Source of the DNA: Emiliania huxleyi CCMP1516
Taxonomy: Eukaryota; Haptophyta; Isochrysidales; Noelaerhabdaceae
Length of the DNA: 64,000 nucleotides
Assembly: GCF_000372725.1 (NCBI RefSeq)
Contig: NW_005200507.1
Location: forward strand, 578,750 to 642,749
Direction: 5' to 3'
Shown: piece by piece, positions 20,525 to 29,790 of the stretch
Position numbering within the stretch: the stretch's first letter is position 1
Layout of the letters: each line of letters opens with the position of its first letter
The notes under the pieces: generated by a model
Told to the model about the DNA's origin: nothing
Databases searched by the model: none
The model's input: the letters and a program-made list of their open reading frames with translations, nothing else
Position numbers and translations under genes: made by a program

Positions 20525-22843
20525 TCAGCCCTCCCACCCCTCCATGCAAGCAACTAGCTGATGCGGGTCCCACGGCTCCGAACGCTGCCTCTTCTCCCGC
20601 CTCTGTCGCACCGGCGGGAACGCTCGCCGCTCCAGCAGCTCCGCGGCGCGTTCGATTCGCGCGGTGGAGCAGCCCGCCACCGCAGCCAGCGCCCGCACGA
20701 CTAGCGCGTGACGCGGCCCGTCTGCGGCGGCGCGAGAGCCGCAGCGCACAAAGCGGCGCGCGGCGCATGCTGCGCTCGCGCCGCCGAGGAGCGAAGACAC
20801 GTCGCCATCGCCCCCATCGCCGAGCCCGGGCTCCTGTAGCCCTGCCGCCTCAGCCACTCCCTCCTCCTCGCCCACGGGGAGCGGCGGCGGCAGGGGCGGC
20901 GGCGGCGGCGCAGCAGCGACCGCCTGCAGCGCGCCCCGTGCGCGCGACTCGAAGTCGCTGATCTCGTGAAGCTGCTCGTCAAAGAGGCGGGCGCGGTTGG
21001 CCGGGTCGAGCAGCTCGTGCGCGGCCCACGCCGCGTGCGCGCACCGCGCCTCGGGCGGCAGAAGCAGCAGCTCGGTCGGACTCCACGCGGCGAGCCTGTG
21101 CACCGCTGCGACCGCCTGCGCCTCGACAGCCGCGCCTCTCTCCGAGAGGAGCGGGGCCCGCACCTCCTCCGCCTCCGCCTGCAGGAGCGGGTCACCCAGC
21201 CGCGGGCAGCCGAGCAGCGCTCGCAGCAGGCCCGGCTGCAGCCCACGCCAAAAGTCTTCCCCGGCGGCACCACTTGCGGATGGGGCGTCCGCCGCTGCAC
21301 CCACTGCATCCGCCCCCGCTGCACCCGCGTCGCCATGACCACCAAGCTGCGTCGCCTCCTCCTCCTCCGTCGCCTCCGCGCTCTGCCGTTGCGTCGCCTC
21401 CTCCTCCTCCTCCTCCGTCGCCTCCGCGCTCTGCCGTTGCGTCGCCTCCTCCTCCTCCTCCTCCGTCGCCTCCGCGCTCTGCCGTTGCGTCGCCTCCTCC
21501 TCCTCCTCCTCCTCCTCCGCTGCGGTCTCTTGCTGCGCCGCCGCCTCCTCCGCCGCCGCCTCCTCCTCCTCCCGGTGCAGTGGCGGAGCAGCCTGCCCTG
21601 ACCCGGCGGAGCAGTAGTCGAGCAGCGGCGCGGCCACGTCGCACCTCAGCTTGACCGCCACCAGCAGCGCCGCCGCCCCCGCCACCTGCGCCCTCCCGCT
21701 CAGAGCGAGGTCCGACTCCTTCTCGGCGTCCGCCTGCGGCGCGAGCTTCCGCACCGCCGCCTCGACCCCCTTCCCAAAGCCAACCAGCCCACGCCAGCCT
21801 CCGCCTCCGCCTCCGCCTCCGCCCCCGCCTCCGCCTCCGCCTCCGCCCCCGCCTCCGCCGCCACTCCGCTCGGCGCCGCTCACCCGCCCGACGAGCCGCA
21901 CCGCCAGACGACCAACCTCGGCGGGGAGGCCGGCGTCCGCGGCGAGCCGGCCGAGCAGCACCTGAGGGGTGGGGGAAGGGCGTGTGGAGGGTAGACGTGT
22001 GAGTGTGGAGGGCAGAGACTCGAGCAGCACCTGCAGCCGGACGGGCGGGGCGCGCAGGTGCAGAGCCTTCCGGAGGCGCGTTGCGAGGAGGGCGAGCGAG
22101 TCGGCGGTCGGGAAGCTGCTGCCCGAGGAGCCGCTGCCGTACGGGCGGAGCAGGCCCGGCAGCCAGCGGACCAGCGGCAGGTACGCACTCGGCGCGGTGA
22201 GGGCGAAGGAGAGCAGCGGCAGCTGGCCGGCGCGGCACCACTCGACGAGGTGAGCCGCGCTGACGCCCGCGGCGGAGGCGCCCTCCTCGCACGCGAGCAG
22301 CAGCACCGCGAGCGCGAGCTGCGCGGACAGCACGATCTGCCCGCCGCCCACCGCAGCCTTGGGCAGGCCCCGCCGGCTCGTCACCTCCTCGTCCAGCGGC
22401 CGTGCGGAGAAGAGGCGCGCGGTGTGCCTCCACAGCGAGTGCGCCGAGGCGCGCAGCGCGCCATCGGCGCCGCCGCGCGAGCTCGCCGCCGCGCCGATCC
22501 GCTCCTCGAGCGGCCGCAGCAGCGCGAGCAGCAGCGCCTGGAACGCCTCAAAGGCGAGCCGCACTGTCGGCAGCGCGGCCTCTGGCTGCACTGTCGCGGC
22601 GGCCAGCGTCGACGGCCCACCTGCCGAGTGCACGCGATAGCGCAGCTGCGCGCCGTCGGCCACGCCCGCGTCCGCCTGCTCCTCCACGAAGCCGCGCAGC
22701 TGCACGCCGCAATCCACGCAGGTGAGCCCGCCGTCGTGGCCGGGCTCGAAGCTCGTGGAGCCGCACGAGTGGCAGCGATGCGTGCCGCGCAGCCGCCTCG
22801 CCGCCTGCGGCGAGCGGTCGCGCTGGTCCTGCGTGCCGCCCAT
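20525..22843 (-). CDS. TAF1B: TAF1B/Rrn7-like RNA polymerase I initiation factor
   Basis: Single ORF of 772 residues. A zinc ribbon at residues 24-45 (C24-x2-C27...C42-x2-C45, CHSCGST...GLTCVDCG) and the following GFVEEQ match the TFIIB-related Pol I factor TAF1B/Rrn7. A helical region follows that would hold the cyclin folds (AFEAFQALLLALLRPLEERIG, then AVLLLACEEGAS and HLVEWCRAGQLPLLSF). Its role would be loading Pol I at the rDNA promoter. Two low-complexity inserts are unusual: a Gly run at about 322-352, and an acidic 16-residue tandem repeat (EEEEEATQRQSAEATE) at about 440-500. The ATG at 22843 fits, as the zinc ribbon follows at once. Only the zinc ribbon is diagnostic; the rest is weak. 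Confidence 0.65.
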   Translation of the reverse strand: MGGTQDQRDRSPQAARRLRGTHRCHSCGSTSFEPGHDGGLTCVDCGVQLRGFVEEQADAGVADGAQLRYRVHSAGGPSTLAAATVQPEAALPTVRLAFEAFQALLLALLRPLEERIGAAASSRGGADGALRASAHSLWRHTARLFSARPLDEEVTSRRGLPKAAVGGGQIVLSAQLALAVLLLACEEGASAAGVSAAHLVEWCRAGQLPLLSFALTAPSAYLPLVRWLPGLLRPYGSGSSGSSFPTADSLALLATRLRKALHLRAPPVRLQVLLESLPSTLTRLPSTRPSPTPQVLLGRLAADAGLPAEVGRLAVRLVGRVSGAERSGGGGGGGGGGGGGGGGGGGGGGWRGLVGFGKGVEAAVRKLAPQADAEKESDLALSGRAQVAGAAALLVAVKLRCDVAAPLLDYCSAGSGQAAPPLHREEEEAAAEEAAAQQETAAEEEEEEEEATQRQSAEATEEEEEEATQRQSAEATEEEEEEATQRQSAEATEEEEATQLGGHGDAGAAGADAVGAAADAPSASGAAGEDFWRGLQPGLLRALLGCPRLGDPLLQAEAEEVRAPLLSERGAAVEAQAVAAVHRLAAWSPTELLLLPPEARCAHAAWAAHELLDPANRARLFDEQLHEISDFESRARGALQAVAAAPPPPPLPPPLPVGEEEGVAEAAGLQEPGLGDGGDGDVSSLLGGASAACAARRFVRCGSRAAADGPRHALVVRALAAVAGCSTARIERAAELLERRAFPPVRQRREKRQRSEPWDPHQLVACMEGWEG
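21350..21530 (-). repeat. 48-bp coding minisatellite
   Basis: Three full in-frame copies and one partial copy of a 48-bp unit encoding EATEEEEEEATQRQSA, inside the TAF1B-like gene. The copies are nearly identical, which suggests recent slippage. Confidence 0.85.
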
Positions 22844-23396
22844 CGATCGTCATCTAGAAGAAGAACTAGTGTGGGACCTGCGGCGGTACCCGCCTCTCTG
22901 TTGTTCGGGCAGTGAGAGACGCAGGATCTGCGGCACGCCAAAGTGGGCACTCCGCATTTGCATTTTTGTTTTGGGTTGTCGGAGATCATCCATCAGCACT
23001 CATGTCTCATCAGTCAGTCACGTCAGTCAAAGCAGTCGTGGCACGTGGAGCAGTCGCTGCATGCAACGACGCCGCCACACGCTCCGGACGACCCCGACAC
23101 ACCGACACACCACGCACAAAGGGAGGCTATCGCGCACGATCGGGCATCGCGCTGCAAACACCTCGCCGCACAGATGGGGGGGAGGCAGAATCCCACACAC
23201 ACCGGAGCAGCACAGACACCTTACACGTCAGCGCTCGCTCGATGTGGCCGGCGCTCTCCCCTCGGTCCTATCGCCTTTTCAACGGCGGCGTGCGGCCACG
23301 CGCCGCGCCGAGCCGGTCTCGGCGGGAGACCTCGGAGCCGCACGCGATGCGGGCATGCGCGATGGCTCAGTTGGCTCCGTGCCTAAGGCAGATCGA
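22844..23396. other. Intergenic upstream of the TAF1B-like gene
   Basis: About 550 bp. A run of CAGTCAGTCACGTCAGTCAAAG lies at 23010-23035. I see no gene or mobile element. Confidence 0.4.
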
Positions 23397-24465
23397 TTAG
23401 GGTGTGAGCTGTGGCAGCCACCGTTTCTGTACCCGCTCGATCACGTGCAGGCCGTCGGAGGCCGCGCTGGATGGCCCAGGGCCGGCGGCGGTGAAGGCGT
23501 CCGTCGATGAAGGGATGTCGTCGAGGGAGCCATCGTCCTCCGTGGCTGGTGCACCGGTCCAGTTGTTGGAGTTCGAGATCGCCGTCGAATTGGAGACGTT
23601 CGGCCCGTTGACGAACTCACGGAATGTGAGTGACTTGGTGCACGCTCGGTCGAGCATCATGGCTCGCACCTCATCCTGGGCAAGGAACTCGCCCAGGGAC
23701 CAGCTGTTGGCGTCGCCGTTTTGATCGAGCTGCATCCACTGCATGGTTTCGTAGCCAAGCGTAAACGCCCAGGAGTTGGTGCCTGGGTGACTTGCTGAGA
23801 GCGCCTTCCAGGCGGGTAGTCGTGCCCCTCACCTAAGGTCAGACGGCGGAGTCAGAGAGGGGGGAGGGGCGCGAAGCGTGAACATGGAGGCAAGCAGGTG
23901 GTTGCTGCACCTGGCCAAAGCCGGCGACCTCAAAGTTGTCGTAGCTTGTGCGGATATCGCTGAGCGTGAGAGGGACCGGATCGATCCGGGGTGAGAGCGT
24001 AGTGGAGACCGTCGTTGACCGTCCGCACGATGAGCGCAGGCCCGCAGCCAGATTTCCAGGGCAGATCGCCGACGAAGGCGTCGATCACGCACTCGGTGCG
24101 GGCGGCATGCTGATGGTAGGTCGGCATTTGCTGAAGGTAGGTCGGCATGCCGGGACGGTTTGCAATTGACTTGCTGATGAGAGCGCCTTCCAGGCGGGTA
24201 CTCACCTAAGGTCATACGGCGGCGTCAGAAGGGGGGGAGGGGCGCGAAGCGTGAACATGGAGGCAAGCAGGTGTGGTGGCTGCACCTGGCCAAAGCCGAC
24301 GACCTCAAAGTTGTCGTAGGTTGTGCGGGTATTGCTGAGCGTGAGAGGGACCGGATCGGCAGCAGCGCGGGCGGCAGCGGCCGGAGAGGCCGGAGAGCCG
24401 TCCGACGGAGGCCGGTCGTGCATCGGCGCGTCGGCCGCAGGGGCCGTGGGGGCGGCGGCATCCAT
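23397..24465 (-). CDS. EF-hand-like protein with a duplicated exon (model incomplete)
   Basis: The 3' exon (23744 down to 23397) encodes MQWMQLDQNGDANSWSLGEF, an EF-hand-like loop, with a second acidic/hydrophobic helix pair (SLTFREFVNG), then a Ser/Asn-rich tail. Upstream, two exons encode variants of the same peptide: DPVPLTLSNTRTTYDNFEVV (about 24380-24290) and PLTLSDIRTSYDNFEVAGFG (about 23985-23910). Each is followed by a GT donor after GFGQ. Between them lies TECVIDAFVGDLPWKSGCGP and LIVRTVNDGLHYALTP. A likely start is ATG 24465 (MDAAAPTAP). Exact exon joins are not resolved, and I do not recognise the family of the duplicated segment. Confidence 0.45.
23775..24365. repeat. Direct duplication of about 190 bp
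   Basis: The segment at about 23785-23990 repeats at about 24165-24355 with only scattered mismatches and small indels. It includes GAGAGCGCCTTCCAGGCGGG and GGGGCGCGAAGCGTGAACAT. The duplicated unit contains an exon plus its donor. Confidence 0.8.
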
Positions 24466-24939
24466 CGCTGCGGGTCGCTGCGGGCCGACGATTGTGGACT
24501 GATCGATCGTCGGCGGGCGGTGTTCAGCTGGGACGTTCTACGTTAAAAGAGCGTCGGCGCCGACACGAGAGACTTATAAGGGTAGATTCGACGCGGTCTA
24601 GATCTAGGCACGGGTGGCGCGCACTCGGTGAGTAAGACGCGATTTTCTCATTCACGACCCCCAGCCGGCGGCGCTGCGCCTACGTTCTTGGTGGCAGGAC
24701 AACTGGGCAGGAGAGACTTTCGTACCACTTCAGGCGCGCCGCGATTGCCGCAGCAGAGAAGGGAGATGTCTGCGAGCGCGGTGGCGGCTGGCGAGTCTGA
24801 CAGCCTGAGGCCTGGTGTCAAGCGCTGTGCGCTTGCGCTCTGCGCCTCTGGACTGCTCTGCACTCTGCACTCGACACCGCTTTCACTGGTAGACGGCGGG
24901 TGAGCTTGGTCTGCAGGATGTGACCCTCCTGCCATGCAG

Positions 24940-25079
24940 GCACCATTCTTCTGTGGCTGATGCGCTGCTGCTGCTGGCCGCGCCACGAGTACAAGTCGCG
25001 CGGCAGAAAGGTGCTGGACGAGATCGAGATGGAGTTCGTCGACGACCCGGAGGACGACGACTTTGGCCTTTCGAGGTAG
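24940..25079 (+). CDS. Possible terminal exon of an unrecognised membrane protein
   Basis: After a CCATGCAG acceptor the frame reads TILLWLMRCCCWPRHEYKSR, then KVLDEIEMEFVDDPEDDDFG and a stop at 25077. A hydrophobic/Cys-rich end followed by a charged acidic cytosolic tail is protein-like and unlike the GC-rich noise around it. I found no upstream exon that joins with confidence, so it may be a relic. Confidence 0.25.
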
Positions 25080-25592
25080 GTGCCTTTCGAGCCACACGCA
25101 CGCGCCAGCGCAACCAGCGGTCTCTGAGACCTCCCGCACTCCCTGCGCGCAGCTTTGCTGAACCAGGCCGGCCGGCGAGCTGGGAGAGACCTGTGGCTAG
25201 CGGCGTGCCGGGCGACGTTCCGCAGGATGCTGCGAGTGGAGCGACAAGGAGAACATCCGACCGCGCCATCCTGCTGTCCGAGAGTGGGGCGCGTACGGAG
25301 AGTGAGGGCACACTGTGAGCCGGGTGTGCAGGGCGAGAGACAGAGAGCGAGGCCGCGAGCCCGAGCGACGCGGGAGCCCGCGGCCCGTGTGGGGTCGCGG
25401 GCACGCGTGGGGCGCGCCAGGGGTGGCGTTGTGTGCGAGGAGAATGCCGATGCATCCGCGGTATATCTTAGACCTTCAAAGCTCATGCCAGCCATGGCCC
25501 CCTCATGGCGTCACATGGGCTTTTTTCCTATTCCACCGACCCGGAGGCGAGACCCGGTGTGCGCGGCGGATCCCAGCGGCCCGGCTGAGCCG

Positions 25593-26585
25593 CTAGCCGC
25601 CGCCCGCGCCCTCCATAGCGGTCAAGCGGTCGCGCAGCCTCTGGCCCTCCCGGTCGTGCTGAATGATCTGCCAGGCGAGCCGTGCCCGCGACTCGAGGGC
25701 GGGCTCGTCGGCCTCCGCGCCCGCGGAGTGCTCCGAGCGCAGCAGGGCCTGAGCCATGGTCGTGAGCAGTGCACTCTCGAGGGCGTACAGATTGCAAGAC
25801 TCGAGGGCGGCCTCGAGCACGGCGAGGACAAGCGAGTCGCGCGACCGCTCGGGCAGCCGCAGCACCTCCTCCGGCAACGGCAGCGCCTGCGCAACCAGCA
25901 GCCGCATGTGGGCGTGCAGCCGCTCCGACTCGTCGTACAGCTTGCGGGCGAGCGGCCGTGCGACCGGCCACGGCATCGAGGTGGAGATAGCGCGCGCCAC
26001 GCCGTCGAGCAGCTCGCGCGCCTCGCCCTCGCCGAGCTCGAGCGTCTCCGCCCAGCTGCCCGCTAGCGCAGACAGCCGCTCCGGATCGATCAGCGGCGGA
26101 GCGAACGGCGCCTCCCGCGGCGGCGGCTGCTCGCCCGAGTCGACGGCGGCCCAGGTCTGCTCGGTCAGGATCGAGTCGCCGAAGAGCACCTCGACCACGC
26201 CGGCGACCAGCCCCTCGCGCTGCTGCGGAGTGAGTCCGTCCAACCCGCCGAGCGAGTCGCACACCTCCGTGAGCCGCGAGTCGAGGCCTTCCACCAGCGC
26301 ATCGTACAGCTGGCACTCGTCGTCCGGACCGCCTTCGCGAGCAACCGCGCCGACCTGGGGCAGCGCCTCAAAGGCGGCGTCGACCAGCGCGAAGGTGGAC
26401 GGCATGCGCAGCGCAAGTGGCATCTCCTGCACCTCTGCGAGCCTCGCAACCTTGCACGCGACCAGCATCAGCTCGGCGGCCGATGGGGCGGCGGCGTGGA
26501 GTAAGGGCGGCGGCGCGCATCGACTGCTAGGCGCCACGGATATGATGAGGCTGGCGAAATCGAACGCACCCAAGACGACCAGCAT
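25593..26585 (-). CDS. Unrecognised alpha-helical protein, probably targeted to an organelle
   Basis: From ATG 26585 the protein is 330 residues (an in-frame ATG at 26729 adds 48 low-complexity residues). The start MLVVLGAFDFASLIISVAPS is a plausible signal peptide, followed by a Pro/Ala-rich stretch. The rest is leucine-rich and helical: ACKVARLAEVQEMPLALRMP, SLGGLDGLTPQQREGLVAGV, AISTSMPWPVARPLARKLYD and RSRDSLVLAVLEAALESCNL. I do not recognise a family. The clean long frame, low-degeneracy protein character and signal-like start argue that it is real. A signal plus transit-like start would suit a plastid protein in an alga with a secondary plastid. Confidence 0.6.
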   Translation of the reverse strand: MLVVLGAFDFASLIISVAPSSRCAPPPLLHAAAPSAAELMLVACKVARLAEVQEMPLALRMPSTFALVDAAFEALPQVGAVAREGGPDDECQLYDALVEGLDSRLTEVCDSLGGLDGLTPQQREGLVAGVVEVLFGDSILTEQTWAAVDSGEQPPPREAPFAPPLIDPERLSALAGSWAETLELGEGEARELLDGVARAISTSMPWPVARPLARKLYDESERLHAHMRLLVAQALPLPEEVLRLPERSRDSLVLAVLEAALESCNLYALESALLTTMAQALLRSEHSAGAEADEPALESRARLAWQIIQHDREGQRLRDRLTAMEGAGGG

Positions 26586-26984
26586 CCTTCGGCGAAAGAA
26601 TTCTTGGGGCGCAGGCTCTCTCACAGCACACTGGCACGACAAGGGCGCGGACTGGCGCGGACTGGCACACGGCGAAAGAAACCGCGCTCGGTCACCCTCT
26701 GTGCACCGTTTCCTGAGATTTGTCGTCATTTAAAAATGCCTCTTCAAGAACAAAACTCTCACCTAGGCACGAGGCGTGTCGTTGAGCGCTTTGAAATGCT
26801 TGCGTTTCTTTTTCTAGTCTTTCAGTCACAGCGCTCGTAGTACCCGTTGCTTTTTGAGAGAGGCTCGTCTCTTGAGAACTCTCGCGCCGGCACTCTGCTA
26901 GTTGAGTTGAACAGCAACCACGCCTTTTTTCTTGCGTTCAAGGTCTTTTCTTCTCAATCTCAATTTTCTTCTGTGTGTGTGCCC

Positions 26985-27089
26985 AGTCGCTCGTCGTGTA
27001 AAGGGCAAGCTGCTGGAAAGAATTTTAGCACGGGGGAACGGCGCGCACTGGCACCATACGTTCAGTCTCGTTTCTCCGCGTTGGCTTCT

Positions 27090-27138
<49 letters not shown>

Positions 27139-27170
27139 TGCCAGTCCGCGAACGTTCTTCGCCTTCCTAT
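26985..27170. repeat. Left direct repeat of the retroelement island, with (TC)n
   Basis: It shares GGGCAAGCTGCTGGAAAGAA, then GGCGCGCACTGGCACCATAC and TGCCAGTCCGCGAACGTTCT with 29170-29362, in the same orientation. A (CT)n microsatellite of about 40 bp lies at 27093-27134. Confidence 0.8.
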
Positions 27171-27940
27171 ATCATCGAGCTGCACGCGTGAGCGCGCCTC
27201 TCGATATCGAGCGGCAGTAAGTGTCCGCCGTCGCCCCTCGGTTGCCGCTGATGGGCGCTGAAAGTGGCGTTGCGGTTGACGATGTGTGCACGCATAACGC
27301 CCTCCTTCGCCGCAAACCATAGCGGCGCTGGACGCTCAAGCTTGGGGAGCGTCTCGGCAGCGGTCTTTTCCACCGCCTTGGCCAGTGTAGAGTACGATAC
27401 GGCCGAGGCGTCGGATCTGCCGAGGCTCGCCACCACATCAGTAGCGAACTGGACCGCCGGTCCTGGTTTAGCATCGGCGCGGTGTCGAGTCGAGCGAGCT
27501 GAGCACGCGGCTCGATTTTGCGTCGGAGCCGCACCGTGAAGCGCAGCTTGCAGAAGACAGCACTGTGGTCACTGTCGATCAACTGTCCACAGCATGCCCC
27601 GGCGTCTGTGAATCTTTTCACGTCGCATCGGGAGATCATGATGTGGTCCAGCTGCTTCTGCAGCTTACTGCACGGGTGCAGCCACGTCCCGTTAAACGGC
27701 TTCTTGAAGAACGAAGACAGCGCAGCAAGGTCGTGCAGCTCCATGAACGAGCGCAAGCGGCGCCCAGAGTCGTTGAGAAAGTTGATACCATGGGGGCCAA
27801 CCGCACCGTAGTCGGCATTTTGGCCCGCGCCAAGGCAGCCGCGTCCGATGCTTGCATTAGTGTCAGCACAGATAATCACAATGTCGCCGGACTGCCGGCG
27901 CGAGAGCACGCAGGCGAGAGCAGTCTCATACTCGTCCTTT
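27170..27940 (-). pseudogene. Non-LTR retrotransposon endonuclease region
   Basis: The minus strand encodes an AP-endonuclease-like domain: SGDIVIICADTNASIG (the DxN motif), DHIMISR and SDHSAVFCKL (the SDH motif), typical of non-LTR element EN domains. A linker follows after a frameshift near 27436 (ERPAPLWFAAKEGV, RAHIVNRNATFSAH). No start codon context fits a full protein, and the frame is broken, so it is a relic. Confidence 0.75.
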
Positions 27941-28510
27941 TAGGTGTCGGGGGGGTAGCCCGCGTCGTCGGCGTACATGGAGTCTCTGAGGGAGAACTCG
28001 GCATCGCCGACGGTAGACGGGCGCCGACCGGTGAGGACAAAATCGCTCTTCGAGCGGACGACGCACAGCTCGAAGTCGTGGTGGAGGCGCCACGTCTCCA
28101 TGACCACCGCCATGAAGAAGATGAACAGCTCGGGGCCGAGCAGGTCGCCCTGCTTGACGCCGATAAAGTCGATCACCTTCTTCACGCCACTCACCTCGAC
28201 AGCGCCTTCAGCAGCGAGACGATCTTGGGAGGCACCCCTGCTTCAGCATCACGCGCCAAAGCAGCTCGCGCGGTACACGGTCGAACGCCTTGACCAGGTC
28301 GATTAGCAACAGCCACGTCTCGAGACTGCTCTCGACGCTTCTTGATCAGCGTTTTGAACGAGAAGATCGCGTGCGAGCAGCCACGGTTCGGCCGGAAGCC
28401 GTTTTGGTTCTCGTGATGCAGCGCTCCACCCTCCTTGATCGGTTTGAGCCGAACGAGGATGATGTTTGCCAGCAATCTTGTACGCCGTCTCGAGCATCAA
28501 GCTCGTTTGT
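27940..28510 (-). pseudogene. Non-LTR reverse transcriptase fragment
   Basis: The RT motifs are in order on the minus strand but in different frames: LMLETAYKIA, NQNGFRPNRGCSHAIFSF, then LLLIDLVKAFDRVPRELLW (motif A), GVKQGDLLGPELFIFFMAVV (motif B) and DSMYADDAG (YADD, motif C). At least three frame changes show it is inactive. It ends right after YADD, where the endonuclease region begins. Confidence 0.8.
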
Positions 28511-28559
28511 TCGCGACGAGCACGGCCTGTGTGTTCTTGGCGGGCCCGCGCAAGTCATC

Positions 28560-29108
28560 GTGGATCCGCCGCCGCCGCCAGGCAAGCGCACGCGCCGCCG
28601 TGGCCGGAGCAAGGAGGCTGTCACGGAGTCGCGCCGCAAGGTCGCGGCCGCGCACAGGCGCTCAAGCCGCCGGGTGCAGGGCCGGGCGAGATGAAGAGAT
28701 GCACCCAGTGCATCCGCTACCTCGCCCCGGACGCCAGCAACTACGTCCAACGTGACATCTACCCGCACATGCAGCCCATGGCCGACTTCCCGCCGGCCAA
28801 GTGTGCTGCGCTGCGGATGATGATCATGGCGGACACGCTGCTCCTCACGGCCTTCCTCCTCAAAACGCGGTTGCCAAGGCGCTCGACGCGGAGAGGAAGG
28901 TCTACAAGCAGCACTTAGAGCGCCATCCGGGAGGCTCGCCGACCCACAGCCGGCGCGCTACCTCTGCGCCTACCTCAAACGGGTGGTCGCGAACGACAAC
29001 CTCATCCTCGCCTGCGACAACGTGTACAAGCAGTTCGCGGCCATGATCAACGCGCACCTGCGCGCTGTGAAGGAGGACGAGATAGTTACTGTCGGACCTC
29101 GAGAGTAA
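28560..29108 (+). pseudogene. Degenerate ORF of unknown origin opposite the RT
   Basis: The plus strand has protein-like pieces in shifting frames: KRCTQCIRYLAPDASNYVQR, then AKALDAERKVYKQHLERH and RYLCAYLKRVVANDNLILAC, ending DEIVTVGPRE and a stop near 29107. The pieces read like one protein broken by indels. They may be part of the same mobile island or an unrelated captured gene. Family not recognised. Confidence 0.35.
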
Positions 29109-29169
29109 AGCTTGGCCAATGGAGGGAATCACGGGGGCCTGTTTCTTGTAATGATTACGCATCCTCTTC

Positions 29170-29362
29170 TGCGTGCCCAGTCCACGCGCTCGTCGTGCCC
29201 GTGTGCTTTTTGAGAGAGGGGCAAGCTGCTGGAAAGAATTTTAGCACAGGGGAACGGCGCGCACTGGCACCATACTCGTAGTCTCGTACCGCGTTGGAGA
29301 GAGAGAGATGTCTCTTCTCCGCGTTGGTGCCAGTCCGCGAACGTTCTTCGCCTTCCTATAAA
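29170..29362. repeat. Right direct repeat of the retroelement island
   Basis: Second copy of the 26985-27170 sequence in the same orientation, with small indels and a shorter GA/CT tract (29297-29309). The two copies bracket about 2 kb of RT/EN relics. Confidence 0.8.
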
Positions 29363-29671
29363 ATCAATCAATGGCACTTACCTATCAGCACCAACGGGAG
29401 CCGCCGCCTAACTAAGCGACCCCTGGAGAAGAAACAACCAGCGCGCCTTCCTGGTGGCGACGTGTGCCGTCCTCCTCTGGTCTTTTATATTGACTTATTT
29501 GTTTGTTTCTTTTGTTCAAGTCCAAGAGATACACCACCGGGGGCAATAAGGCGGCGAGGCGAAATCAGACTCGGTCGTGCCCAGTGTCGTGCGAGTTTCT
29601 GCCAAAATTCTTTGTTTAAATTCTTCTTCGTATTAGTGCCAGTGCGCGCCAGTCCCGTGCCCAGTGTTGTG

Positions 29672-29732
<61 letters not shown>
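29672..29732. repeat. (CT)n microsatellite, about 60 bp
   Basis: Uninterrupted CT dinucleotides, about 60 bp upstream of the DUF6625-type gene start. Pyrimidine tracts of this kind occur in many plant-type promoters. Confidence 0.95.
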
Positions 29733-29734
<2 letters not shown>

Positions 29735-29790
29735 AGTGTTGTGCGAGGGAGTTCTTGTAAAATTCTTCTTCGAGCCAGCTGGAGGCCGCC

